Assembly (NCBI GenBank): GCA_947561585.1
Contig: CANNZV010000343.1
Location: forward strand, 124,001 to 188,000
Length of the DNA stretch: 64,000 nt
Source: Caprella mutica
Lineage: Eukaryota; Arthropoda; Malacostraca; Amphipoda; Caprellidae
Direction: 5' to 3'
Shown piece after piece: positions 21,391 to 34,439 of this stretch (positions within the stretch are counted from its first letter, which is position 1; each line of letters begins with the position of its first letter). Both the position numbers and the translations under genes were made by a program. The notes beneath the pieces are model-generated. The model was given only the letters and a program-made list of their open reading frames with translations. It did not search any database and had not been told where the DNA came from.

Positions 21391-22632
21391 GAGAAATATC
21401 GGGTGAAAATTACTGACAGCTAAATAGATTGAGCCTTTATAACGTAAAAAAGTTGCACAGGAATTAATTTATGCTTAATTAATTTAAGCCCTTACTAAAT
21501 CTTGTGCTATTTGATATTTTAATAAATTGATTGACGTATGTTTAGTTTCTTTCATTCCATACCAATACAAAGGGGCCTAGATAATACCTATATTTAAATA
21601 ATGTGTTCTGTAATTAAAGTTTTAATATTCGTAGATTTTTTATACGAAGTTATTTGTTCACGGTACACTTCTTGGTGTGTAGCCATGTGACAATTGAGTT
21701 ATGCACTCAAGTGATCAGTGCTACACGGCCACTTGTAGTCTAAGTTACTTAATTTCATTTATTCCCTCCTTTTGAATTACCTATTCCATTGATAATCCTT
21801 CATCGTGGCCTCTTCTTCTGATTGTTTTATTCCATTGTTAATCCTTCAATATTCCTACTTCCTTTGGATGACCTATTCCATAGGTAATCCTCAAATATTC
21901 CCTCTTTCTTTAGTTGTCTTATTCCATAGGTATTCCTTCAATATTCCCTCTTAATTTGGATGTCACATTCCATAGGTATTCCTTCAATATTCCCTCTTCC
22001 TTTAGTTGTCTTATTACATAGGTATTCCTTCAATATTCCCTCTTAATTTGGATGTCTCATTCCATAGGTATTCCTTCAATATTCCCTCTTACTTTGGATG
22101 ACTCATTCCATAGGTATTCCTTCAATATTCCCTCTTACTTTGGATGTCTCATTCCATTGGCATTCCTTCATTATTCCATTGAACTTCGTCTCCGTGATTC
22201 CCTAGATTTTCCCTTGTGATTTATGGGACTATTCCATAAAAGTGTCAAAAAATTGCATTCCCTGAATATCAAAAAAAGATCATCATGGAATATTCCTTGG
22301 GAATATTCCGAGAAGGTTTTGGGAATATCCATTTTTTGCGCGGGAACCTACCAGAGAAATATTTGCACTATATCTCGAAAACGAAGAGTTTTCACAACAA
22401 AGGGTGTTCGTGAAAAACGTCTTAAAATGGCTCCTGGTACCTATTTAAAGAGTTAAAATAGAGTTGAAAATCCATTGGTATAGTATATTTTATCATTACA
22501 TAACTATAAAGTTACTAAAATAGGTAAATTATAAAACGGACACAGTGTAATTTCGCGGCTTGTTTTAATTGTTAGGACCATGTGAAAGGCTTTTAATTTC
22601 GGAAATCTTGCCTGATCAACTACAGACGGCCC

Positions 22633-23058
22633 TAGTAGAACTCCTCTATAATGAACTTAAACTAGTTCACAATAGTGAGTGTACTTCACAATAGAATCGA
22701 TGATTTAAGAGATGAATAGAAAGCAATTCTTTCCATGGTAGACAACACAAAGTAAACTTTTATCTTCTTTAAATAAATTCATAATACAGGGTATTTAATT
22801 TCCCAGAACTCTAAAAAATCAGGATGGTTCATTAATACATAATTTCACTATAGAGGAGATATATTGGTATAGAATTCCTTTTTCATGAAATACAACTAAT
22901 TTATTATATAGAGATTCTAGAAAACTCTTATTGAGAATTAAAGATGAATAGACTAAACTAATTAAATATCTTCACTACAGAGGTTAGTTCATTATTCTGG
23001 AATTCACTAATCAAGAGGGCTCACTATACAGGAGTTCATTATAGAGGAGGTCTACTGT
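22633..23058. mobile_element. pogo/Tigger-like MITE, copy 1
   Basis: Left GTAGAACTCCTCTATAATGA and right TCATTATAGAGGAGGTCTAC are inverted. 'CTATAGTGAA'-type motifs recur inside. The terminal sequence resembles pogo-group ends. Related elements: 37617-37821 and 41067-41373. Confidence 0.65.
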
Positions 23059-23520
23059 AATAATTTTTCTTCAATACGTTACTCTAAGTGGAACATTTAT
23101 GTGTCGATTATACCGTGAGAATATGTATAAAAAAAATCATAACAAAGTAGGTTCCATGACTTAAAAACTTAATTGTTTAATTCATCATAGGTACCATGGA
23201 AAAGACAGAATATGACGTCTGAAACCTAAAATAAAGTAAATATAAATATTTACCGAGATATTTTAAATGGTTAAACCAGTTAAATTTTAATGAAGATTAT
23301 AAATTAAATTATTAGATGATGAAATCAATAATATATTACATAACTATATTTAACAAACTATACTAAAATTCGGTGCTGCACGACTAAATTTTGTGCATAT
23401 TATTCTAAATATCTGTAAAACTCTTTAGAATGAATTTTATTTATTATTTGTATAATAGACAATATTTGTATAATATACTTCAAGTCATTATTGGTAATTT
23501 TAAGATTATTTCAAAGGTAG

Positions 23521-26500
23521 CTATTTAAACATGGTAGCATGGAATATCTCAGCCATGAAAATCAAAGAAGCTAAGAAGATACCGCAACCTAGAAGAAGAA
23601 AAGCTAGAGCCAAATGTTTGAGAGTCAGGACAACTAATCTAGAAGCCGATCGATCAACCCCTGCTTTACGGATACTCTCTTCTATTTTCTGTTTAATCCA
23701 AAAATTGAAAAGTCCAGCAGAGTTAAGTTTGTGTAATCTGAAATAGGTTAAAGTTCTCATGATATGAGTTTACTGTAGCTATATCAACTATGGTTTAATT
23801 TTTTCTTTACGTACATTTTATTCACGGCAGGAACGAGTGGACTACCCTTTTGAAAAGCCAATCCTAGGCAACGGGAGAAGTAACTTTTGGAGCTCATATG
23901 GAATTTCCATCTTCCTAATTTGTTAGCAGCGATATCGAAGCCAATGTTTCCCCAAAACGTCATCCACTTGTCATCCTTGTCGATCAAATCTATCAGCTGT
24001 ATAAAAGTGACTTTCTTATCCCAATCTGGCTGTTTGAATTTTGCTAATTCTCCAAACACTCCAGGTCCAGGGGCCTGAAGAAAATGTAAATAAATATTAT
24101 TCGAAATGGTCTAATTTACAGTTTTTAATGGGTTTTTCATGTACCTGTACTTACAAGAAATAGGTTGGTGATGTACGTTCCTTTGATTGCAGCAACTCCA
24201 ACGTTGTCCTGTTCAACTTTCTCTAATAAATCTTCAACAGTGTCAACAGTCTTTTCTTTTGAAACGACAGTGAGTTTGAGGTACAGAAGTCCCATATAGT
24301 GAGCTAAAAAAATAAAATTAGATGTGATTTACAGAGGCACACCACAGCTATGGTTACTTTTAGCGACTGTGTTTCTTACATGCTACAAGAAAACAGAAAA
24401 CCATCCAGAAGACCATGAATATTCTTGGCATGTGTCGTGTAGGGACTTTGATAACACTCTGCTGCAGTAAAAGGGTGTACGAGTCTATCAACGATTCCTA
24501 GTGAAAGAAAAAACCAATCAATTATACATTTTATAAGAAAATCAAATAAGCGAAATCTAATTTATTCCCTTTTTCAACTTACTGCAAAGTTCTTCCTTCT
24601 AGTAAGTTGCCAAAACACTAGAACGAAAGCGACGAATGAAGAAAACAACGAGGCCCAAACCTGTGAAAATGATATTTTTCTCATCTGTATAATCTTCGTT
24701 CTAACAATCGAAACTCTTTTAACAGACAATTATTAAATATGTAGATAAGATTCTTTAATATATATTAACTAGCCAAATTTGGCATACTACTTTTTATTGA
24801 AGAAGATAATGAGCCGTATCTTGATTACCATACACCAATTCATTGCAAAATAATCTGAACCGTATCTTGAATACCAGTGGCGTAAAATTTCGGTCTAGAA
24901 AATTCAGTCTCAAAATTTTCGGTCTCGGTATGGATGAAGATTATTTTGAAACTCTCAACATACATGTCCATTATTTAGTTTTTTGTGTCCGCTAGATTAT
25001 TGTACTGCACATTTCATGGTTGTTCAAAAACCTGGAAGGAAGTACGGGAGGCGGCACGCCGCCTGAAACATCTAACTGATAAGTTCTTATTTATACCCCA
25101 GACCGAAAGCTCCGAGACCTAATTTTCTAGAACCCAACTAAAATTCCAACTTACTGGCCAAGTGAAGACTTTCGTAACAGATGACAGTGGGATGTTAAAT
25201 CCTGGTGCTTTAGATATGATGAAAATACTCTCAATGAATGCGAAGTCACTCATCTCAACTCCTCTTCGTCTGCTCTCTGATATCGTGATTTGGTTGATAG
25301 AAACGTGAGCTTCTCTTCGGTGCAACTGGATGGGAAAATATATTGGATTTTACATATTATCAGTGGGATTAGGAATCTGAAGTTAATGAAAAATGTAGAT
25401 ACCAGTTGTTTCATTGATCATTTTATGAATTGATAGCAGAAGTAAATATTTTAACATCAACTGTACTATGTATAACTCTGGAATACTTACTTTTCCAAAC
25501 TACATTATGAAATTCCTGATTTTTTCTGTTAATGTACATTTAGACTTTAGAGTGTTACCTACCTGTCCTATCATACCAGTCCAGGTGTTGTTTTCTTTTA
25601 CCACTCCCCACTCTCCGTCTGGAGGTCCAATCATTCGGTAACTACAAGATGAAGGACAGCATTCACTAAAGTTTTCATGAAGTCATTGTGGTGATAACTT
25701 ATCCCTCACTATAATAAACATTTACTATTTCATGTACTGATAGGGCAATATTGCATGTACTAATAATTTCGCTTATCTGAAATAAAGTTTTACCATAATC
25801 ATTATTCAATCTGAATGTTGAAAATTTGGGTGGCACCTCTAAGGTTAGAAATTTTATGATTAAATTTCAAGAACATAGTTTTAAAATATTATTAGGATAA
25901 TATTTTTAAGGTTACTAACTCATGATTGGTTATGGAGATTGACCAATAAGTGTAAAAAGACGCATGCCGCTGCCGAAACCATCTGTTAGGTCATTAAATA
26001 ATCATGAAGTGTGCAGTACAACAAAATAGCGGATACAGCAAACTAAATTACAGCCATTTATGTCGTGAATTACAAAGTTATTTTTATTTAAAACGCAATT
26101 TAATTCAACTTATAAGCTAATCTAGTAGCCAATACGGGGCGGAGCACTAACGGTTTAGTGCCTCACCCCTTGTTAGCTCCTCCTCCTCGCTGGCCAATCA
26201 GATAAGAATTAACATTAAAAACATTATCCGTAAAAACATTATTCCTGCAAAATGGTTTCGATAGAAACTTATGAAGTAGAGATAGTATCTCAAAAACCTA
26301 ATGCCCTGTTTACTTTTTTAAATTTTAGACGGAAGAAACATGACTTATTTGGACACACTGTATGTTAACACTCATTTTTCGAGTGCAACAAGTCCAATTA
26401 AGTAATAAGTTACTCTACCAACAGTTTAGTGAGTCTAACCTGAAATTCAAGTGATTAGCGATGATGTGTAAAGCATTTCCATCAATTCCACGATCAAGAT

Positions 26501-28600
26501 GATCACCATTCTGAAATATAAAATAGTTAAGCATTGAAAATAACGATGAGAGGAGTATAAAAACTTAATTTATTTTAGTTTGCAACTCACATAGTCTTTA
26601 AGAGCTTCAAGAATATAAGGAGGGTTCACAAAAGATGTCAGAATGAGTTCCCTGCCCCCCAAGTTTGCATACTCTTCTTCGAGGTTTGGAAAGATGCTTT
26701 CTATCAGAGGTACTTCTTGGTTACTAGAAAGTAGCATTGCATTCCTGATAAAATGGAGCCGATTTGATAGTCATTAACTTGAAATATATCATGCATAGTA
26801 TAATCTAATATATAACAGTTTGTAATATTAAATGAATCTATGATACCTGCAGGTTTCATAGATACCAATTAAAATAACGAGAGTGTTCTCTTATCTCCAC
26901 AATAAAATATTTAATGCTCTCATTTTGTTGCGTTTTTGATAATCACTTATTGAAATTTTCATCAAATGTGTTATTCGCATCTGATAATTTAGACTTTATC
27001 CTACAGTATGTACCAATTACAAGTTGGAATTGTAAATAAATTCATATATATCATTCAAATTTACGAGAGATTCATCGGCAATTGGAAACATTCGAGCCCG
27101 AATCACTTCGTCTTTTGAATTTTATGATGATATAGAAGAGACAACTAGGTTACAATCATATCATTTTCAGATCTTACATGTTGTCGAAATCGACTTTAGT
27201 GAACACGTAGCTGTTGTTGTAATTGATTTTTCCAGAGTAGACATCCTCGGCTATGTGGATAGGTTGGGTGCCATTTCTTGTGAAGTTATTGGGCTCTCCC
27301 TCGAGGAGCAGCACCACATTGAAGCTCTCGGTGAGCACCAGGAAAGACTCTAAGGCACCAATTGTGTCCTTCTCAGATATTATAAGGAAGTGCCACTTGT
27401 AGTTCATGATGCTGTAAACTGTCAGCTGGTGGGGATTCAACATAAGGAAATTATATAGAATTTCGTCACATCTATAAATTGCAATCTATCCAATATGGTG
27501 ACTGTGGATAATTAATCCTGTTATAATAAAAATATCATTGTATTATCCCTGTTATATTGATTTTAGAGCGGCACTATTGAAAGAGAACTGCTACGTTAAA
27601 ATCAAAATAATTGTAGATACTAATCCGTTTAGAATCTATGATACTATATTGTTTTATATTTTCTTCAATCAAAAAACTAGCTAGTATAGGTAAATATATT
27701 ACATAATTGAAGAAACGAAGTACGTATTCTTTAGAAGCCACCAGAACAATCATACTTTCCGATGCCAGAATATTTGATTCGAAAGCTTCTCTTACGACAG
27801 ACAAAGAAATTTCGAGATCAGCCAAATTGTTTTTCAAGTCGACGAGAAGAACCGGAGACTGAATAACCGAATCAAAGTCTTCGGGAAGCTGAGTTTCTGC
27901 ATCTGTGTAATAAAGTGTTGTGACAATATGCGTTTAAAACCATAGATCCTGAAAATATTATAGACGGATTGAATTAGAGACTATTTAATCGTTCTAAACC
28001 AGAGGTTATAGTATTCGATACAGCTTCATTTCGTTTCGTCTATGATATTCGCAAGATCTATGATTTTGATCGCATATTATCACAACCCTAGATAATAAAC
28101 GATTCATTTTCACCTATTGGTTAAGTTATGAGCGGCTTCTCGATTATCATTTAGTTTATTATTATACAGTTTATACTTAATATTTCATGTGATAATGTTT
28201 ATTATACCTTGGCAAATAACCAATACAGAATGTGAATGACTAGTGATATTTCTTATTAAAGGACTCCAGTTGCTGAAGATCTTCAGATCTGGAACAAATA
28301 GACAGTTCATGAATCGATATCCTTAATTAAAGATATCTAATTAAACATCAACTTTAGAATAATATATGAAGAATACGACAGACACGATGATTTATGAGGG
28401 TCCACAAACACAATGTAATCGAATTGATTACGTAACTCTTTCTGAGAATGCATGCAGTTAATCATATTGATAGGCTAATGTCACTACCGTGTAAAATTAC
28501 CTGTCATTAACACTGCTCTTGCAACAACTCCATTATTTCTGCTATTTGATAAGTAAAAAATGATGAAGCAGATGCTGATTAGACTATCAAGAGAATTCAT
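23521..28600 (-). CDS. Ionotropic receptor (IR family), tandem copy 1, 634 aa
   Basis: Ligand-gated cation channel of the variant ionotropic glutamate receptor family, used by arthropods in chemosensory dendrites. Thirteen exons: 28501-28600, 28208-28288, 27703-27902, 27178-27425, 26591-26723, 26440-26510, 25563-25641, 25155-25325, 24583-24660, 24380-24497, 24155-24303, 23815-24074, 23521-23737. All junctions are GT-AG and in phase, giving 634 aa. It shows a signal peptide, an N-terminal domain, S1 (GRELILTSFVNPPYILEALK, then DRGIDGNALHIIANHLNF), REAHVSINQITIS (S2-like), TM1 in VWASLFSSFVAFVLVFW, a pore-side TM2 (PRIFMVFWMVFCFLVA) and a last TM in the final exon. The conserved glutamate-binding Arg and Asp/Glu are not evident, as in most divergent IRs. 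The ligand is unknown. It lies in the same orientation as the copy at 35760. Confidence 0.92.
24890..25127. mobile_element. MITE with TTTCGGTCT/AGAAAATT inverted ends
   Basis: Left TTCGGTCTAGAAAATTC and right AGACCTAATTTTCTAGA with GACCGAAAG are inverted. Inside is an inverted copy of the shared module GTGTCCGCTAGATTATTGTA. It lies in the intron just downstream of IR exon 8. A related left end is at about 31895. Confidence 0.5.
26835..26866. repeat. Palindromic core, isolated copy
   Basis: ATCTATGATACCTGCAGG followed by its near complement, in the IR intron between exons 4 and 5. The right flank (AATTAAAATAA) matches flanks of the same core elsewhere. Confidence 0.6.
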
Positions 28601-29127
28601 GTTTGGAATTTTATAAGCTTGTAGGTATAATTAAACAGAGAGAAAAATACTATTCTGGAACGATTATCACAAAGTATATATCTTCTTGTAGGTATCTATT
28701 ATATAAAATGATTTTTAAAACTTTAGATAAATAGGTTTCAAAAATCTCATATTGAAGTTTAAAAGATTTTTTCAACACATTCGATCGTTTTATTAAACTA
28801 AAATTATATTGTTATTAGTCTTAAAACAGCCATTGGAAGAGGAAGAGTGAAGTCCGAAGGGGGTACCTACTACCTACCTATGCTTAGACATGGCTATTCA
28901 ATATTTAGAGTGAACCTTAAGAATTTTCATAATAAATGCATTTTTATGCGTTTAATATCGATATCGTTTTTCCTATATTGCATATTTGAAATGTCATATA
29001 TGGCTTACATTAAATGAAACCCCAGCGAAGATTCTAAATCTAGATTCTAGATTATATAAATATAATCTATATAAATATAATCTAGATCCTCTTTTTTTAC
29101 AATATCATAGTGTCGTCCATGTTATTG

Positions 29128-29310
29128 AGATTTTAGAGCGGCAGTATTAAAACAGAACTGTTACGTTAAAATCAAAATAATCGAAGATACTAATCCATTT
29201 GAAATACTTATGATACTATATATTTATGAAATCTTTTACATTTATAAATTAGGCTAATTAGCTAATACAGGTATAAATATTACATAATTGAAGAAACGAA
29301 GTACGTATTT
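29128..29310 (-). pseudogene. Duplicated fragment of IR exon 3 end plus intron
   Basis: Matches 27560-27731 with scattered changes (GATTTTAGAGCGGCAGTATT at its left end; TTGAAGAAACGAAGTACGTA at its right end). It includes the last ~28 bp of exon 3 and its donor. It is too short to encode anything and shows a partial duplication upstream of the gene. Confidence 0.75.
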
Positions 29311-29385
29311 TATAAATATAATCTAGATCTAGTGCCGAGTTGTGAAGCTACTCGGTAGAGTTTAGGCGCGCATTACTGCACTGAG

Positions 29386-30165
29386 TTTTCGGACACTTCG
29401 CCGAATGACTTTTGGCTTTATTTTGAAATCCAAAATGAGATAGTAATATTATTTATCTATTCTATAAGAGCCGCGTCCGTCTGTCCGTGTGTCACAAAAT
29501 GGGTTAAACATCATTCAATTAACAGCGCTTCATAAAGTTGGTGTAAATAAGAGAAAAATCAAAGAAACAGGAATAGAAAAAGAAAACTAATAATTTGCTG
29601 CAGTATCATTGATACGGGGGAAATATAAGAGTTTTGATTCTAAAGAGTAAAAATATAATTTTTGATAAATTGAATATATTATTATTAATATATATACATA
29701 TGTGTGCATTACAATATAATCTCAAACCCATTATTTTAATTGAACACTCAATGAATAAACAACAGTCAACAGGTACTGTACTAGTTGTAATAAAAATTAA
29801 TAGCTTTATATAATAAAAACTAATAACTATATGTAATATAATTACCGATGATAACAAGTTAGAAAGTATGAAGAGTATTGAAAAATTCAAATTATTGATC
29901 AATATATTTTTTGCAGATCGTAATATGGATTTACATTATCTAGGTACATCTGAAATTTATTTTCCTCTATAAAATAAATTTCAACTTTACGGATATAAAA
30001 TTAATAATTAAATTAAACAGAGATTGTGTTTCGTAATATGGAAACACAGTAAATAAAAGTATTTCGGAGAAATATGCGTTCGGTCAAATTTAAGCCAAAT
30101 CTCCGCCGGTCAAATGTCCATCGGTGAAGTCACTGAAGTGCCATTCGACCTAGTGTCAGCACACG
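29386..30165. mobile_element. Tandem-motif-ended DNA element, carrying a Helitron
   Basis: Left TTTTCGGACACTTCGCCGAA and right CTAGTGTCAGCACACG. It is flanked by an 11-bp direct repeat ACTGCACTGAG at 29375-29385 and 30166-30176. The interior matches 1700-3208 around GTAATATGGATTTACATTAT. A Helitron copy is inserted at 29456-29784. Confidence 0.65.
29456..29784 (+). mobile_element. Non-autonomous Helitron, copy 2
   Basis: Begins TCTATTCTATAAGAGCCGCG after an A and ends GGTACTGTACTAG before a T. 329 bp, homologous to 6592-6919 on the other strand. No Rep/helicase coding sequence. Confidence 0.75.
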
Positions 30166-30176
30166 ACTGCACTGAG

Positions 30177-30735
30177 ATGGTTTGTGTCACATGACTCAAC
30201 GCTAAGAAAACTAATTACGACTACCTACTCACTGACTTACATCCCTGCTTTATATTTCACGAACTCTCTTTCTATAACTGACAGTATCGATTGATAATTT
30301 GTGATTGCCCAAACTATCACTATAATAAACAAGGTATACTGATAGATTGATTGTCAGAACGAGTACCTACTTAAATAAGTTAAATTACAATCAGGACCTG
30401 TTTCTTTTTACTCGAGATGAACGCGCCACGGTAATTGAATAAAATAGGTACACTTTTTATATAGGTAAGAGTGGCATTATTAGCAAAGAGAAAATATTCG
30501 TAGATACGGTAAGATAGCGATCCCTTTATGTCAGTCATTAATGTCAAATTAAGACCCTATTTAACTGTTTTATGCAAAAGTACTGCAAAGGACAGAAACA
30601 ATACCTTTCGGGTACTATTCATCCTTATTTCAGGATTCCATTAATCACCTTCATTGATTGCGGAATAAAGCGACAACAATGGTGTTAGATTGGCACTTAC
30701 GCTCATATAGGTAATCATCCCTTGATTATCGTGAA
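30177..30735. other. Intergenic, no feature recognised
   Basis: AT-rich spacer between two repeat elements. No open frame or repeat was supported. Confidence 0.4.
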
Positions 30736-31512
30736 GCGGACAATTTGTCCACGGACATTTCGTGCTGCGGACAAATCGTCCACTAAATTCTTTATTTTGT
30801 ATTATATTTATAAGTTGTATATATAATATATTTTATATATTTTTTGCATTATATAAGTAGAAAAAACCCTTTGTTGATGGTAATTAGAAATTCATGGTAT
30901 TTGTTCTAATTCTTAGTGCTATCAATTCTTCTCCTGCTGTCCGGCAACAGTGAAATAATAAAACTGAACTATTTTTTAATTATTATTAATTCAGTTTATA
31001 CATTATTGTTAAAGTCACTTCAAGCAAATTACCTCTTTGTTGTGAGTTATTATTTATTAGGAATTAAGTGTTATTAACCTTTGTGTTTGAAACATAAAGA
31101 GGAAGCATTAAAACCTAATACCTCGACATCTTACCTCAGCTGTCAAAGGAACCGTACATTTATTCATATTAATACCCTGTTATTTCAGTTCCTTATTTTT
31201 AATACTCATGACTAATTTATTAATGCAAAATACTAAACGAGAGATATATCTTTAACGGGCATTTACAGTCAACCCGTTAAATAAGTACATCAACATCAGT
31301 AACAATAATCGATAGATAAACATTTTTTTCATGTGAAATTCATATGAAATGTTTCGGCTTAAATCACTATAATATTATCCCATATTTAAACCTTGTTAAT
31401 AATGTAATAGTGAAAATAAGGTGAAATATACACATAGACATAGTAGGTATATAATCTTTAAAATATAAATTGAAGCATTTCTTGGATGAATTGTCTGTGG
31501 ACGAAATGTCCT
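30736..31512. mobile_element. DNA element with GGACAA/TTGTCC tandem ends
   Basis: Left GCGGACAATTTGTCCACGGA followed by CATTTCGT and GCGGACAAATCGTCC. Right GATGAATTGTCTGTGGACGA then AATGTCC, inverted. 777 bp with an AT-rich, non-coding interior. Confidence 0.55.
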
Positions 31513-32198
31513 ACCCCCTTAGATAATGTAATCTACCAACCTATATATGGAAAAACTCTAAAATCTTATACTAATGTGTATGGATTTATCGTGTTTAGAT
31601 CATTTAAATGATTATATATCATCACTTCAGATATCTCAAATTATTCAATTAACTAAATACAAATATATATGCGTACCTATTTCTATACAGTGACAGCTGC
31701 TTATCTATATGGAAGCTCACTTAAAAATATTAAATATCACTCTCCGTAATATATGACAGCTTTTGAGATTCAGTGAATAATGGCAGTTTCCATGCAACAG
31801 AAATTTACCCATAGGTACTTACTACTGGCAGAGATGATAGTTGTTCATTAGATATTTTATAATTTTTTTTGTTAACAGTTACCTATCTTGAAGTTTGGCC
31901 GGAAATTTCGGTCTGGAAAATTCGATCTCGGAATGAAAAATAGGGTTCAATTACGAGCGGTATTGCGTTAATAGTTTCGTTTTATTTTTTATGAATTGGT
32001 GTACTGATGATATGTGTGTACAATGGGGCGTGCCACTTACCGAACCTCTTTGCAAAATCATAAAAAAATTGTGAAGTGTGAAGTACAACAAACTAGCGGA
32101 TAAAAAAAAGACTACAAAATTACGCTCATTCAATTTATACTGAGAGTTTCTTTCTTATTTACTTATTTCTTGTCAACTTGTCAATCTTCATATATTTA

Positions 32199-33497
32199 CA
32201 GGGTGGGACGTAAGTTTGGAAGCAATTTTTCAAACATTAATATAATTCTTAAAAATAAGTTCCTAAGTAGGTGATAGGGTTTGAACTATAGTAGAGACAC
32301 TACATTATGACGTGGCAGTGTTATTTTTTACAAAAATTTAGTCAATTCAAAAATGTCAGACATAAGAGAAGCCATTATTGCTCTACACCGTGCCGGGAAG
32401 TCAGATTCCGTCATTTCAAAGACTCTCTCAATAGCGAGATCGACTGTTTGGAAGTGTGTGAAGCGTTTTAATGAGAGAGGAGACTTGACTGATCGTCCAA
32501 GAAGTGGTAGACCACGCTCACAACGCACCAAACAACTGATAAAATGTGCCCGAGAGAAGAAAAGGAGGAACCCGAAAAGGTCAATACGATTGTTAGCCAA
32601 AACAGCTAATGTGAGTCCCAGAACAATGAGAAGAGTTGTCAAAGAAGACCTAAAGATGTCCTCTTACACCCTCCAAAAGAGACAGACTCTGTCAGAAGCT
32701 GTAAAGAAAAAAAGATTGGAGAGAAGCAAAGCACCTCTGAGAGAATTGAAGTCTGGCACGGCTGGTGAAATTGTTTGGTCTGACGAAAAAAATTTCACAG
32801 TGGAAATGGCTCACAACCGGAGGAATGACAAAATAGTTGGTAAAAGTGCAAAAGACATCCCATACAACCAAAAAACTGTCCACAGAACCATGAAACCTGC
32901 TTCAGTAATGGTCTGGGCCGCCGTTTCAGAAACTTGGAGATCTCCCTTAATTTTTGTTGAACAAGGCGCCAAAATCAATGCTAAATGTTATATTGAGAAT
33001 ATTTTGACGCCAATGTTGGAGTCAGCTAAGGATCACTTCGGTAATGACACTCTCTGTGTACATTTCAGCAAGACTGCGCGACTTCACATACTGCAAATGT
33101 CACTCAAAACTGGTGCCATGACCATCTTCCACGGTTTTGGTCCAAAGAAATGTGGCCTCCCTGCTCCTCAGATGTTAATCCTATGGACTTTTCGGTATGG
33201 TCCATTCTTGAATCAAAGGCCTGTGGTAAATTCCATCGCAGTGTGGATGATTTAAAGCGTTCGCTCTAGAGATCTTGGAAGGAAATTTCACAAGAACAGT
33301 TGCGTGCCGCAGTAGGAGGAGTTCGGAGGAGATTTGAGGCTGTTATTAAAAACAAGGGGGGATATTTTGAATAAATTTATGATTTTTGAATTCTTAAAAC
33401 CCTTATGTAATAATACATAACTGTAAATTATTAAATATATTTTTCGTTGGATTATAATATGCACTTTCATTTGCTTCCAAACTTACGCCCCACCCTG
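32199..33497. mobile_element. Tc1/mariner-superfamily transposon, nearly complete copy
   Basis: 1299 bp with inverted repeats of about 28 bp (CAGGGTGGGACGTAAGTTTG at the left; the right end begins CAGGGTGGGGCGTAAGTTTG on the other strand). TA target duplications lie at 32197-32198 and 33498-33499. It carries a broken transposase gene on the plus strand. Confidence 0.93.
32353..33374 (+). pseudogene. Mariner-like transposase, one frameshift and one stop
   Basis: The protein starts MSDIREAIIALHRAGKS with a helix-turn-helix (VISKTLSIARSTVWKCVKRF), then GRPRS. The catalytic domain shows first Asp in WSDEKNF. Near 33060 the frame shifts; in the new frame the second Asp lies in FQQD and the third in SSDVNPMDF. 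A TAG at 33267-33269 interrupts this frame before the end at 33374 (RRRFEAVIKNKGGYF). The 300-codon frame to 33255 is therefore misleading at its end. The copy is probably inactive, though only lightly damaged, so the insertion is fairly young. Confidence 0.9.
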
Positions 33498-34176
33498 TAT
33501 ATAAAAATTAAAATTATTTTAAAATTCTTAAAATAAATGACCGTTATGTAGTTTGCTGTATTTGCAGTTTGTTGTAGTACACACTTTATGATCGTTTAAT
33601 TAAATGATCTGGCAGGGAGTAATGGTGATCATTTTACGCTTATATTGTGACAAAAATTTAGATTTAAACTAGTTTGTACCTATAAATAAATCTATGATTT
33701 CTAAATACCATGGATATACATTCAAAAGTTATTTGTATTATCTTCTATCTTTTAATATTGACATGTCGGATCTAATAGGAGTTTTCAAATATATTTAAAA
33801 ATGCTTCACCAATGACTATCAGAGGGAGCACTGAAATCTTTCCCTGTGTTCAATATTGCATTACGTAAAAACATTGATTGTTAGTTGTTATGTAACTATC
33901 ATTTTAAAAGAATGGGGCACTTATACGCAGATCTATGATTTGTTGAAACTATTATATAATGGAACTAAGAAATTTATTGCATTATTAGCTTATCTATTAA
34001 AAGCACAACAAATTGAAATAATGTCAATCAATTGCAACTCAATAGTCCCATAAAAATTACTTATTTAGCATTAGACTAGCATTGAATAAAAAAGCAATGA
34101 TTAATCCACTGACTACTTACCAACAAAAGTAATGAGTCATACTGACCAAAATTGAAAAGCAATGACTACTGACTAA

Positions 34177-34439
34177 AGGACCGTACACACGTAGTTTTTT
34201 TTTTTAGTCTTTCCACCAAACTTTTTGCTAAGCTCCTCCTACTTTTTTCACGAGACCATAAGAAAAAAACGATATAATTATTATTTATTTCAGTTGGTGA
34301 TACCTGCAGGTATCATGGATACCATCTAAACTAAATAATAATTATATCATTCTTTCTTTTATTCTCGTGGAAAAAGTAGGAGGAGCTTAGCAAAAAGTCT
34401 GGTGGAAAGACTCAAAAATCCCTGCGTGTGTACGGCCCT
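34177..34439. mobile_element. Foldback MITE, AGGGCCGTACACACG family, copy 2
   Basis: 263 bp palindromic element with GATACCTGCAGGTATC at its centre (34299-34314) and TAA at 34174-34176 and 34440-34442. About 90% similar to 4274-4533. Confidence 0.85.

Larger units (their letters stand above)
18842..22345. mobile_element. Possible 3.5-kb element with ATTCC-rich inverted subterminal repeats
   Basis: The left side (18870-19440) is full of GGAATATTCC-like units. The right side (21770-22330) has a tandem array with units such as CATAGGTATTCCTTCAATAT followed by TCCCTC. Ends are imperfectly inverted: CCCGGGCAAGAAGG...GGGATATTCCC at the left, GGGAATATCC...GCGCGGGA at the right. The 2.3-kb middle holds only short broken frames. 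The whole is better called a repeat structure than a proven transposon. Confidence 0.4.

Noticed and set aside
32328..32642. 104-codon minus-strand frame
   Set aside because: Antisense shadow of the mariner transposase gene.
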